The position numbers were made by a program, and so were the translations under genes. The notes under the pieces are model-generated. The model had not been told where the DNA came from, searched no databases, and saw only the letters and a program-made list of their open reading frames with translations. A stretch of 64,000 nucleotides of DNA from Bidens hawaiensis (Eukaryota > Streptophyta > Magnoliopsida > Asterales > Asteraceae). The stretch lies in the NCBI GenBank assembly GCA_021521415.1, contig JAIQDT010004994.1, positions 16,681-80,680 of the forward strand, given 5' to 3'. Positions 11,420-23,913 of this stretch are shown here, piece by piece (within the stretch, counting starts at the first letter, position 1; the number at the start of each line of letters is the position of its first letter).

Positions 11420-14400
11420 TTAACAAAATGCAGGATAAAATGTGGACAACGCCTTGAAAGCAACAGGATCGTCTATTACCTGAACCAAAGCAGGCTTTGT
11501 TTTAGACTCCTTAAAGTCGGTATTGCACCCCCAAACTCTAACCGCAAGCCTTCGACATTTTGGAGACGATTTCCTCAAATAAGTGTTGTACCAGTTTGTA
11601 ATTTCACTCTTTTCAAGACTTTTGACTTCTTCTGCTTCTTTTGCAGATAAGTCAAACATATACCTGCATGTAAATGTGGCTTTTTAGAGGTTGTGAAAGG
11701 TAAATGCTGTAAATTGATATGTCGTTTTCTTAACGAGTCAAATAAAAAATTGCTTAAAAATATCAGGTCAAAGTTGCCCACTTGCACCATTAAATTTTTA
11801 AAGCATAAAATCTCATTATTTTAGTCATGGCAATTAGGTAATTAGTGTTTCTTATTATTGGATCAAGTTGAATTATGTTTTTTCTCTAACGAGTCAATAA
11901 AGAAATTTCTAAAAAGAAAACGGATCAAACAGTTCAAAAGTTGCCCATGTGTACTTCTAATGCATACAAAATCCTATATTAACTTATATTATTCAAAACA
12001 ATTAGGTTACTAGTGAAACTAATAAAAGTTTAAGATTGTTGGACAACCCAACATCATATATGTTTTTTTTATAAATGGGTCGATTTTTGGTTTATGTTTT
12101 CTTGCTAATGAGTCAAATAAGGGGGAAAAAAAACTTCTACATAGGAAACAGGTCAAACAGGTCAAAATTTGTCAGGTGTACTTTTAATGTATTAAAGCCT
12201 CCTATATTATTTTAATTAGGTTATTAGTGAATAACAGTAAAAAAAGCAAGCATATCTGCTACACAAATTATTTATATAAAAATATCAAGACATTAACCTG
12301 GATTATTAAACTATTATATGAAATGCAGAAAAACTAACCCTGGTCTGTGATTTGTCCCCAATATCTGTTAGATTCATAAGTGAGAGATGGATCTTTCTCT
12401 AGAAGCTTTGCGATTAACCCGCTTTTAAAATTTTGAAAAGACTCGTCATCAAGTTCACTCTGCAAAACCAGCAAACAAAACATGACAATTAATGACCCTG
12501 GCTTCTGCATCAAGTCTCATTAATGTAGGTTGGTTGATTAATTGAAGTAGCTATCCTGGCCCATTAAACAAAAAACGGTTCGGTTTTGGTTATTGGTTCT
12601 CTAACGGGTCAAATTGGTTAGGCTGAAAAAGTTAACTATAAAGTTAGCAGGCCAAATGAGTTAAACGAGTTAGCAGTCATCCCAACTCCTCAATCCCTTT
12701 ACTAAAGAAACTATATTATTTACGAAATGAAGTTTGGCACATTATTGATTTCAAGCTTTCACAAAAGCTGGATAACTCAGATAGTTACAAGAGTGTGCTT
12801 ACCAGCAAACTGTCCATCTCATTAATAAATTTATCAATTCTCCCTTGAAGATACACGGGACTATATTCAGAAGATTGAATGCGGAAACAAAATCCCAATA
12901 TCCGATAAGTTACCCGAGGGCTACAGTCAACAACATAACCAAGCTGCTCCTTTGTCCTACATCGCATAAGAAATGGTTAGCCATACGGGCAGGTTGGGTA
13001 ATGGAATGGGTTAAGTGGGGTTGGGCCAAAACACTTTTTGTGCGCCATTCTTCTATTTTCTAATAACCAATGATCAACCAAATATATTAAAGAAATTACA
13101 TATTTTCAACAATGCTACTCTTTTTTTTTTGTTTTTGAAGTTTAAGGCATTAAAAATAACCATTGGGCATTTGGACCTGGTTGATGTTTTCAAACTATTT
13201 CTCTTTTCATTTGAGCTAATTTTTATGTTTTACCATTATGACCCATTACAAATAAAACATACCCCGATAAGTAAATGGGTCAACAATGAACATTGACATC
13301 TGTAGTGTAAATCATAAACCCTAAACCCAGAACGTAGGAGTATAAAACTATAAATGAGCCAAACCGCTCATGACTGACTCGAGATTGGCTCGCTAAAAGA
13401 TCAAATTGAGCACAGCTTAAACAAGCTCGAGCCTAAAAATAAGCTTGTTTAGAAAATGAGCTCTAGCCCAAGCTGCACTTAAAGAACTCAAGCTGTCTTG
13501 GGAGCCTAAATGAGCTTCATATATCCTACTATTTAATAAATAAAATATATATTTATACAATAACAATTATTAAATATAATCAAAATATGTTAAAAATAAG
13601 TAAACGATGATATATATTATGCTATATATAGAAAGATTTCTAAACTTTCAAATCACAGTACAGCATTTTATATTTTATACAAGTATCTTGTATAGTACTG
13701 TTTCCCTAGAACCACTGTTTGTATTCGACTTCCATAGAATGAAATATTCATTTCATTCCAACCAGAACCCGAGTCTCACAGCTGTTGAATGCACTTTTAT
13801 TCAAAAACTCCAATTAAAATAAATATAAAAACCATTTGTGAATGTATGTAAATTAATTAAAAAATAGTTCGAGCTAGAGCTTGAAAAACTATGCACAAGC
13901 TGAGCTCCAGCCTAGTCAAGCTTAGGCTCGGCTTGGCTCGTTTACACCCTAATCGAACCCAACCAAGCAACCACCATGCTACAATATTCATACAAGTGGA
14001 ATTTTAATCTTACAGTACCTAAGTTGATTGAAAAGTGGCTCTTCAACAATTTCATCTAAAAGATCAACCAGTGCTTTTGCTTTGGGTAAGTTTGAACCAA
14101 CTTCTGATTCAATCTGGTAGTAAAGCTGAGACATAAAAAAAAATTAAGTCGGAATCATGCAAATGGCACCATATCATGAATATTCAGGATGGCAGTTTCA
14201 ATAAAGTAATCATGAAGATTAATTTAAGTAAAATTAAATTACCTCAACCACCGAGTTTGTGTCAAGCTTATTCTTTACTGTGGCGTCTCTAACTAAGTCA
14301 GCACTAGAAGGAAGACATAAAATGCTATCTTTATGTCTCATATCCAATGGAAGTGGTTTGACAGAGAAATATTTTTTGAATATGTTTGATAGGTTCTTAG

Positions 14401-17400
14401 CTTCATCTTCAAGTAGACACAAAGCCCCTCAATATACAACTGCACAAGGAAGATGTATAAAAGCTGAGAATGGTTGGCAGAATACATAGCAGCTTTATCA
14501 CAAATTTCATTTTTAGAACCAAAAAAGACCAAATTAAGTCCAACAAAATCACTAGTTGACTTTCAGAGACAATATATTGTCATAACTTGGTCATTTTAGG
14601 TTATGATTTATCTCTAATGTGTCAGATCTAGGTTAAAAGAAAATAGAACAAATTTAGGTTAAATAACGAGCCAAATTTAAGTCAAACAAGTAAAATGAGC
14701 CAAATTTAAGTCCAACAGGTAAAATGGGCCAGGTTTATGTTTAAAAAATGAGCCAAATGGGCCAAATGAGCCAAACAAGTCAAAAGTTACCTATAGGACT
14801 GTACTTTAGGCACCAGATATCTAAAGAAAATAATACTTTCTGGAATCATATATGTTTAGCAATTGTAATTATGGACCTGAGATAATAGTTGGGGAATAAA
14901 AGCCTTTAAATCTGCTATAGAGAGATTATTAAGCATTCCAAGCTTCTCATCAACATCCCAAAAACTCTGACAAAGAATTTGTAGCCTCAAATAACTGGAA
15001 TGATTTAATGGCTTCATATTTGCATTTCTTAGATTCCTCTCCATATCCTCCTTAATTACCTGTCAAAATCCCCAGCAGCGAGTCACTCAACAAAAATATT
15101 TATAACCACAACTTACATTTCGAACAAAAAATCATAAAAAAACAATAAATTGTCAACTTTTAACAAGAGCACATCACATGAGAAGAAACAAAAATACATT
15201 ATAAAATATAATCTTTCAAACCATCTAAATTTGTCAAATAAAACTCTAAATTATACATACCACAAAGCGGTCATCGGTTGGCACAAATGATTTTGCAGTT
15301 TCCAAAATTTTGGAAAGAAGAACTGGAAGCTTGTCATTAAAACCATAAACTTTTAGTTCCAGTTTATCACCAACAAGTGATATAGAAGTGTCCAACTTGG
15401 CCACACTTGCCTGCACGCAACGAAAACAAGTTATTATATGTAATCATCAACTTCAAATTACAAAATATAAAATATAAAGAAAACATATTTATGAGAGTGA
15501 CAGAGAAAATCACAAAGCTTGGAAAATGGCTAACAAAAATAAACTACAAAATGAGAGGCACAATAACTACTTGCCTGATATACAATATCATTTAACTTGT
15601 CCTTTAGTAGGTTAAGAAATAGCTCAGTCAACAGGACATTCTTTAAACCACTATAGGCACCATTTAATGTAACACGGAAATAAGTATTAGCACGTGGAGA
15701 CCGAAACGTTGTGTCTAGTTTGTACCAAAACTTCATCAAAGACTCATCAAGTATACATTTTGGTGGCGATGTACCCACAGAATCAAATGAAATTTTATTT
15801 GCACGAATGGAAAAATCTTGTGGAATGAATTCATTCCTTGCTGGAAGATGCAATGACGCGTCTATTTGTGGAGGATTTCTCCATAACTCTAAAAGGGATG
15901 GAGAAATATTTTCTTCTGTATATTGTGATCCAAACCACGGCTCATGTTTGACATCTGGAATAACAAATGAAATAGTCAAAAATCTAAGAAAATCAAAACA
16001 TGTCAATACCAAGTACTTATTAGTTATACCACCATCATTGTCTGATAACTAAGCCTGTAAACAAACCAAACGTTCAGTAAGCTGTTCGTAAACCGTAGGC
16101 GGGAACTTCGTTCATTTAACAAACAAACAAACATGAACACATTTTTTGTTACTTGATTACACAAACAAAAAAGAACCCATGTCCCGTTCATTCATGTCCA
16201 TTCATTGTTCGTTCATTTACGTTCAATTATATCCGTTTATTTATAACCGTCCGTTTACTTCGTTTTCAAATATATTTCTTATTAACATTAATTTGCATTT
16301 CATATTTAAATACCTTATGGGGTGTTTGGGATTGTTTATTTTCACCAACTTATAACTTAATAACTTTTTGAAAAAGAATAAGGTGTTTGGGATTGCTTTT
16401 GATGTGAGAGGGAAAAGTTAATAAGTTACACTTTTGTAACTTTTTAACTTATGGAAAAGTCATAAGAAGATAAAATAAGGAATCCCAAACACCCCCTTAA
16501 TCATATTTCTTTGTTTACTTTCTAAATGCTGGATTTAATGATCATAGTGCTTTTAGAGTTTAGATTTTAATTTGGTATTACTTTTAGTAAATATTTGGTT
16601 TATGTTCGTGTGTGTGTGTGTTGATTATGTTTATGTTAGATAGATAATATACGTTAGAATAGGTCAATAAGATAAGAAAGCAAAAGGTATGTCATAGATG
16701 CAGAAGATATCTGCAAATAGTCTAGCAAGTTGTAGTAGAATAGTTTAAACAATTTCCTTTCCTATATACAGTCTGTATTGTAAAGAGATATATGAAGTGA
16801 ATGAACAAGATGTGGTCCTATAATCTCTTCGCTTAACCAGTGAGGTTTTCACCCTCCTGGTCTTGTCTACTCTACCCTGCTCATCATCTGTTAATTAGTT
16901 GTAATGCAGACATTTGTTCATGTAATTCAAATTGGTTTCTTACAGTTCATTTGTGTCCATTTATGTTCAAGAACTGTCCGTTTAAAATATTAACAAACCT
17001 GATCATCACAAACACGTCCATTTTTTTAACAAACGAACATGAACTAGGAAATATGTTCATTTAAGTGTTTTTTTTGTTCGCTTATAATTAAAAGAACGAA
17101 CACGAACAAGCCCTATTCATGTTTATTCGGTTCGTTTACAAGTCTACGGGAAACGGGAAACGGGAAACTGGCAATTTAGAAAAGGCACACTGTAGAGAAT
17201 ACCTTGCGATTTATTTATGGACTTTGATAATATATCAGTTCGCATGTTGTCTGGTGTAAAGAAAGATAAAACATGTTTGATCATTTCTTCATCCCACTCC
17301 TTATATGCATAATCCCCATAAATAGTGTGCTCCGGTGGATATATTAGCAGATTTGCTGGAATATAAATAAACTCTTATTAAATATATTATTTCGACAAAT

Positions 17401-20400
17401 AGCAAATATATTATTTTAACGTAAGCAAACAAGAAAAGTATATAGAAAGATAACCAAACGGAATAAATACCAGAAAGTTCTGCAGCATACTCATCTTGGG
17501 GTTGCTCCTCTGCAAATGTGAAATCCATATTTGCAATGTCTTGAAGCTCTCTGTAAATCCATTCTTGAGGACCAACTTGTCGCAGTAATTTAAGGTATTG
17601 ATAAACAAAACCAATAATATCATAGATCTGCAATAAAGATATCTCCAATTTCAGTTAAAAAAAGATTCCTTGGAAACATGAAGTGTTGTTCAAGGGTCAT
17701 ATGATAATTTGTTGTGAAATACAGAATACAGACTAAAACATGAATGTAACCATGTTGGGACTAATGGTGTAATAACAGTATAAGAATATTTGATGTAAAT
17801 CGCTTATGTATATAATTATTGTAAAGCCGATTTCTCTCATTCATTTGAGAAATCTGTAAAAGTATATAATTTCATCTAGAGAGAGAAAGTAGACATGCTT
17901 TAGATAAGAGATAAAAGAACTGTGAAGCAGACATCAAACTGAAGAAAGAAAGATATAAATCTGCATATTGGTTCAGTTGTGGTTTCTCATCAACCAAAAA
18001 CCAAACTGAACCGATTGGTACCGAACCAAACTGAAACAACCGATTTGAAGTAATTTATAAAAAAGTAATAAATGGTGTAGCCCAAAAATTTTAGGTCCAA
18101 GTGTGAACATTCAACTTAATAACAAAAACAATTGAGTGCAAAGTTTCAGGCCAAAATCATTATGTTGGTCTTATTTTTCCGCCCAACGTTTCAGGCCCAA
18201 ATTCATTATTTTGGGCAATGTTTTTAGGCCCAAAAATCTCAAGCACAAATGATGAAACCCAAAAAACCAAACTTAGCCCATTAACTAATAATCAAAACAA
18301 GTTACAAAGTAATGTATGGTTGTAACATGATGAAACAATAATACGCTTTAAGGTAACTGTGTGATCTTATTACCTTTTCCAGATGAAACAATAATACGCT
18401 TTAAGGTAACTGTGTGATCTTATTACCTTTTCCAGATGAAACAATAATACGCTTTAAGGTAACTGTGTGGTCTTATTACCTTTTCCAATCCAGAGTCAGT
18501 GAGATGTATAGACATGGCAAAAATATATGCTACCGAAGACCGTTGCATTCCATCATCACCAACACCAGCTGATATAGAAGAGGCCCATCCTTTAGCTTTT
18601 AAAAAGAAAAGCAAGCTTCCTCTGCCCTCTGTACAAATAGGTTTGCTCTAAGTGAATTTACTAAAACATCCCTAAAACCCCAATGTAAACATATAATCAT
18701 GATATGAAAAAATAATGATAGAAACGCATTACCATGCCCTATGAGATATGCCAAGTAGTCTTCTGCTTTCTTTAAATAAAATTTCCTAAGGCATGGCAAT
18801 GTCCATGACATATCAAAAATATGGACATCTTTAACAGCCTCTAAACGGTAAAGTTTTCCTGCATTCCAAACAGGAAGCCCGGGTTTGACTTCTGACTTTG
18901 AAGCATTGCTGGTTTTGACTTTGCTAAATAGTTCTAGAACCCAACTTTGAAGCACATCAAGACTTTCTGCAGCACAGAAAAGAATTTCAAAAGTGAAAAT
19001 TGTTTCAGAAAATGACAAGAAAACAGTCAATGCAACTTGTTCAATTCAGCTTTGTAACAAATTCCATAGATTGGTGTCATGCACAGTTCATATAGATTGA
19101 ATGAAATGATTTCTCCGATATTAACACTATTTGAGGTGAAAAGATCTACAGCATCAAAAAGATAGAATGCAGTTCAGATAAAACAAACTACATTGCCATA
19201 TCCATAAACCTATAATTCAGCATAATGTGCCAAAAAAAAAAGAAGCTTTATTTATAGTGATTCTTTTTTTCGTATTCATATAACAGAGTGCTTACCTCCC
19301 CCAATGACGACTAACTTCAACAATCCACCATGGTAAAACTCATTGTATAATTTAAAGATTTGATCTCGTAAATTGATTCCGTTCTCCATTGCATCAACAA
19401 GGCTTTTCTTGTTCCCTTTCACAACAAAACAGAAAAGATAAATGCGAATAATATGCATATTCAATGAACATGGCAAGTATGTAACAGAGCTACCACAATT
19501 TGAGAAAATAAAATGAGGTCGCACAATAAGGTGAAAAGAGAATAACTTATTCAATTTTACCCCAGAAAAATTGATTAAAGGCATGACCCGGTGCTGCTGT
19601 ATGGCATTGTAATTGTTGAAGTCGACAAGCATCATTTTGCAGAGCCTGATTAAATTCTGCAGTTTTTTGTATAATTATGGTTGAGAGTATCAGTAGGTAA
19701 CATACTTTGCTTTCTCATTTCAAGATTACTTAAAAATGGGAACCGTTATAATTAAATGATATGTACACACCAGAATCTACAGCCAGTACTTCTCGGTCCA
19801 TTGCTTCAGTCTTCACTAGTGGTGAGATAAAGAACTGTGAAAATCTGAGAAATTGGCAAAAAAATGGTTTAGTATGTTACATACTAAATATGAAAAATAA
19901 CATATGTTCAAATATAGGTGAAAAATGTTTGTCAAACTATTAGCTCGGTTTATGTATCTAAAAAAGCTTAAGAAGTTACAATATCACTCTTAATATAGAT
20001 AGAAATTGTACTTCCCGATACCTACTGAAGACATAAAACATCTCATAATGAATAAAAATGCATCAGCAAAGTATGTTGTGTTATCCCAATGCCAAGCAAC
20101 ATCATACCAGTACATGTAGTTTCATTTGTCCTTTTGAAATAGGTCAAACAGTAAAGCATACAATAAAGTTTATTATATCTTCTTAAGCCTTTTGTCCTAA
20201 ACATTCACCAGGAAATTTAAACTCTATATCAACAAAAAGATACAATTAAAATTATTTATCAGAATATTATCTTGCATTAAGTATCTAAAAAGGCTTAATA
20301 AGTTACAAAATGACACTTAAGATTGCATAGAAATTGTAAGGTCATCATCAATCTAGCATTATAGTCAGTGGCGAAGCTTGGACTAAGACACCGCGGGGGG

Positions 20401-22679
20401 GGGGGGTGGCGGACTCAAAATGTATACAAAAGTTCACAAACGATGAGGGGCCGGACTCAAATTTTCGGCCAAAAACGCCTAAATTTACACTATGCATAAA
20501 AAATTTCAGGCGAAAACGGGTAAATTCAGACTACTACGCGAAAAAAAACCCGGCCCTAACTAAGCTTCGCCAGTGATTATAGTTTATTTTGTATGCATGA
20601 AATCAACCACACTCATGGATGAGGACAATGAGCCAATGACCATACCTTCTCAAAGCACCCTGAAGATATTCTGGCTTTACTTCAAAATGGTAGCAAGTAT
20701 GCTCCACTTCTGTGTAAGCATTCGATGAACCCCCATGCTTGGACAAATAGCTGTCATACTGACACACAAAAGAGTCAACACAAGAAAGAAATATAAATCT
20801 TCATATATAGTTATATACCAGTGAAATAGTATAAAGCGAGAAAAACCTCATTTTCATCTGGAAACTCAGCACTCCCCATGAAGAGCATGTGTTCTACAAT
20901 GAAAGCATGTATTAAGTACCATCAGTAAACAAAACAAGCCAAAGTATTATCCTCATTTCTTGTGAAATCACACGCTAACATTATTATATGCCTTAAAACA
21001 CAAGTTGTCCTAAACATGTATTTATGTGTTAGTTTATAATGAAGATTCCACCACCAAATGAATATAGCATTTTAAATTTTTGTATACTTCTCGTTGACCT
21101 AACTATTTTTAGTAAATCAATACAGAAAAAGGTAAAAGCAAAGTAGCAAGCCACCCTCAACCACTTAACATCATGAATCCAAAATACATGATTACGAGTG
21201 AGCAACAAACCAAGAAAATGTGCAAGACCCTGTGCCTCTAATGGATCACAAAAGCTGCCCATCCCTACACACATTGCTGCTGCTGCCTGCAAAACAACAA
21301 CAGTATCTATAAATCCAGTCCAAATCAAATAATTAGCTCCATAATTGCTCCAAAGCCATTAGTTGACTTTCAAACACTCTCATTATATGCTAGATGACCT
21401 AAAATATATATCACCAGCTACAAATCACAAACAAACCTATTTTTAATCCCTACAATACACATTGTAAGAGTGTCTATAAGTCTACTCCAAATCAAGTAAT
21501 TAGATCCACAGCCATTAGTTAACTTTCAAACACTCCAATTACATGCTAGATGACCTCAAATATATACCATTAGCTACAAATCACAAAATGAAGCTAATTT
21601 TAATTCCTTCAATACACATTGCAACAATGTATATAAGTCTAATCCAAATTCCAAATCAAATAATTAGCTCCACATCCATTGGCTAATTTTCAAATATTCT
21701 CATAACAATTTCAAATGACCCAAATCATATATCACTAGCTACAAATTACAAATCAAACTATTTTTAATCCCTGCAATACACATTGTAACAGTGTCTATAT
21801 ATCCTAATCCGAATCAAGTAATTAACTAGCTCCACAGCAATTAGTTAACTTCCAAACAGTAGCGAAGCTTGGACTAAGACACCGGGGGGGACTCAAAATG
21901 TATACAAAAGTTCACAAACAATGGGGGGGGGGGGGCGGAGTCAAATTTTCGGCCAAAAACATACGCATAAAAAATTTCAGGCGAAAACGGGTAAATTTAG
22001 ACTACTACGCGACAAAAAACCCGGGGGGGGGGACCCCTGGCCCTAACTAAGCTTCGCCAGTGCTTCCAAATACTTTCATTATAATGCTAGATAACCTAAA
22101 ACATATATCACTGCACACATGGCTGCTGCCGCTGCCTACCAGACAATAACAACAATAGCAGTGTCTGTAAATCTAATCCAAATCAAGTAATTAGCTCCAC
22201 ACCACAGCCATTAGCTAATTTTCAAATACTCTCATAACAAAGCTAAAAGACCTAAAACATATATCACTAGCTACAAATCACAAAATCAAACTATTCCTAA
22301 TCACCGCAATACATATTCTAACAGTATAACACATCAAAACAGTATTAATCAAATAGCTGAATATTAATTATTAAACCTTCTTAGTCTGAGGCGCATTGCT
22401 CTTGGATGATTCTCCGTCTTCACCTTCGTCCTCATCGTCATCGTCTTCTTCCTCTTCATCATCTTCATCGTCTTCGTCATCTTCATCATCGTCGTCGTCT
22501 TCGCTCATATTATCATCCGGTCTGTTACGTTCCGGCGATCCGTCGGCGTAAATATCAGGATCGTGTACGAGCAGAGCACATAGGCCGTTAGGTAGGATTA
22601 TGTAACGGTATAACCGTCTGTCGTTAGGCGACTTGATGACGATATCGTCGGATGAGAAGTCACAGACGCCGACCGCCAT
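11420..22679 (-). CDS. Nardilysin-like M16 zinc metallopeptidase (19 exons; possible frameshifted allele)
   Basis: M16A (insulysin/nardilysin) peptidases cut peptides in a closed chamber. Minus-strand exons: 22377-22679, 21211-21286, 20847-20893, 20646-20758, 19771-19844, 19561-19656, 19296-19415, 18733-18966, 18480-18628, 17471-17627, 17203-17355, 15575-15954, 15261-15410, 14877-15059, 14243-14439, 14019-14125, 12803-12956, 12339-12459 and 11420 to 11663 or 11679. An acidic Asp/Glu tract (about residues 55-92) marks the nardilysin type. The inverted zinc motif HFLEH is H124, E127, H128, split across exons 2 and 3; GGSSNAYTE and EFNQALQNDACR follow. The C-terminal half has EPLFNQLRTKEQLGYVV and ends SPKCRRLAVRVWG...FYPAFC. 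Corrected length is about 1026 residues, as expected for the plant family. All phases agree except exon 15 (197 nt, 204 expected) and the exon 18/19 junction, so the encoded C-terminal third may be lost. Confidence 0.9.
12460..12802. other. Intron 17 of the nardilysin-like gene
   Basis: AT-rich intron; no element recognised. Confidence 0.5.
12957..14018. repeat. Intron 16 with a degenerate inverted-end repeat
   Basis: At about 13370-13950 there is a segment whose ends (GACTCGAGATTGGCTCG and CTCGGCTTGGCTCGTTTACAC) and GAGCTNNAGC-rich interior recall a common plant hAT-like nonautonomous repeat. It is degenerate and no target duplication was found. The rest of the intron is unremarkable. Confidence 0.35.
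15955..17202. repeat. Intron 11, mostly a hAT-like repeat carrying a nested MITE
   Basis: From about 16050 (CCTGTAAACAAACCAAACG) to about 17145 (GGTTCGTTTACAAG) the sequence has the same kind of ends and GTTCGTT-rich interior as the copy at 8030-8515. A Tourist-type MITE is inserted at 16318-16496. A short TG repeat lies near 16609-16621. Confidence 0.45.
16318..16496. mobile_element. Tourist/Harbinger-type MITE with TTA target duplication
   Basis: The 179-bp element starts TGGGGTGTTTGGGATTG and ends AATCCCAAACACCCCC, inverted copies of each other. It is flanked by TTA at 16315-16317 and 16497-16499. The 3-bp TTA/TAA duplication and the GGGTGTTTGG end are the hallmarks of PIF/Harbinger-derived Tourist MITEs. 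A second internal GGTGTTTGGGATTGC at about 16382 suggests an internal duplication. Confidence 0.8.
17628..18479. other. Intron 9 of the nardilysin-like gene
   Basis: This 852-bp intron includes a 53-bp tandem triplication at its 5' end (annotated separately). A stretch at about 18100-18270 has repeated GGCCCAAA-type motifs. Nothing else is recognised. Confidence 0.5.
18329..18487 (-). repeat. Three 53-bp tandem copies spanning the exon 9 splice donor
   Basis: Units start at 18329, 18382 and 18435 and are almost identical; one A/G difference is visible in the third. The third copy overlaps the true exon 9 end at 18480, so each unit contains the exon tail TGGAAAAG and the donor GTAATAAG on the minus strand. 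Two decoy donors with exon-like flanks therefore follow the real donor inside the intron. Confidence 0.9.
20366..20575. mobile_element. hAT-type MITE in intron 4 (copy A)
   Basis: The ends are CAGTGGCGAAGCTTGG and TAAGCTTCGCCAGTG, near-perfect inverted repeats. The element is flanked by an 8-bp direct repeat ATTATAGT at 20358-20365 and 20576-20583, the hAT target-site size. The interior has a run of 13 G and GGCCAAAAACG motifs. A sister copy is at 21857-22062. Confidence 0.88.
21857..22062. mobile_element. hAT-type MITE in intron 1 (copy B)
   Basis: Same family as the element at 20366-20575: ends CAGTAGCGAAGCTTGG and TAAGCTTCGCCAGTG. It is flanked by a perfect 8-bp duplication CTTCCAAA at 21849-21856 and 22063-22070. 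Part of the interior is deleted relative to copy A and the poly-G tracts differ. Confidence 0.88.
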
Positions 22680-23047
22680 TGATGGAAGAGTGGCGTGTGC
22701 GATGGATGTTCTTAGCTTCAAAGTGAGGAAAACAAATCGCACCTTAACGTGCCCTACTAGAAGATATATACTTATTCGATCTCTCGAGTCTCCACAGCCA
22801 TTGTACTTTGGTCCATGTTTAAAAACTAAAAAACCATTTCTAACTAGTTTTAGGGTATCCGTGGGCTAAATAAGTCAATTTTCATGTTATGCTAATGTCA
22901 CGTAAGCACATGGGTTTTTTTTTCATATTTTATGCATAATGGTTTAGAGCCGTCAATAACATTTTTTTTCCAAAAGCACCCAAGTCGCCGTGTTTTTTTT
23001 TGGGGAGAGGGGGTTATCGATGCTCTGTGGGTTGCCCTTACTAATCG
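22680..23047. other. 5' flank of the nardilysin-like gene
   Basis: Sequence upstream of the ATG at 22679, probably containing the promoter and 5' UTR. No clear TATA box was chosen. AT-rich, with T and G homopolymer runs near 22915-23010. Confidence 0.35.
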
Positions 23048-23913
23048 GATAATATAATCGCTTTATATGTTGAAATACATAAGTCTTATTGTTGGATCCA
23101 GTTGTAAGAATGAATATATAATATAGAAAAAATGGCAAAAGACGTCCTTTACGTTTAACCTGATTTTCATTAGACGTCATTTAATGAAAAAAATAGCAAA
23201 AGGCATAACTCATGTTTCAAATTTGTTTCACGTTACGTCCTTTGTCACTAACCCAGTTAATTTTTCTTCTTAAATCTGGCCATGTGCCTTGCACATGAGG
23301 GTAGTGTGGTCATTTGTGTAATTAGACTAAACATTTGACCTATTGAAAAAATACTTTTATTTTTCAATAAAGTAAAAAATATATATACAAATAACCCGTC
23401 TCTATCTCACACGCACCTCTACCACACGTCTGTCATCCACCATCACCATCACCATTCTCCTCCCATCATCTTCATCATCACCATCCAACCAATCACTATC
23501 AAAACCGGTTTTCTAACGATCATCGGATCTAATTACACAAACAAGCGGTTTCAGATCATCTTAAGTGGTAGTGGCCGTGCATCAGATTTGATCCGGCTTG
23601 CACAGGGGGCAAGATCATCCACGCCGGATCGAGAACACGAATACGATTGACCAAGACTACCTTGTAGCAGGCTTGACGTTTTCCGATTGGAGCTGCCGGA
23701 AACACGTCGTTTTCATGGCGGGTGTGAAATCAAACACGCCGATTGGACCCAACCCCCCCCCCTCTCTACTCGGTTCCGCCATCACATGCCACCGCGACCG
23801 CCAGCCTTCAACTGCCACCGCGACCACCAATTTCCACCAACAACAGAACCTTCCACCACCAGCCTTCAATTGCCACCGTGTAACATCCCATATCGATTGG
23901 GGAGGAGAACTAA

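Noticed and set aside
22406..22591. Plus-strand Arg/Leu/His-rich frame
   Set aside because: Antisense shadow of the acidic tract in exon 1 of the nardilysin-like gene.
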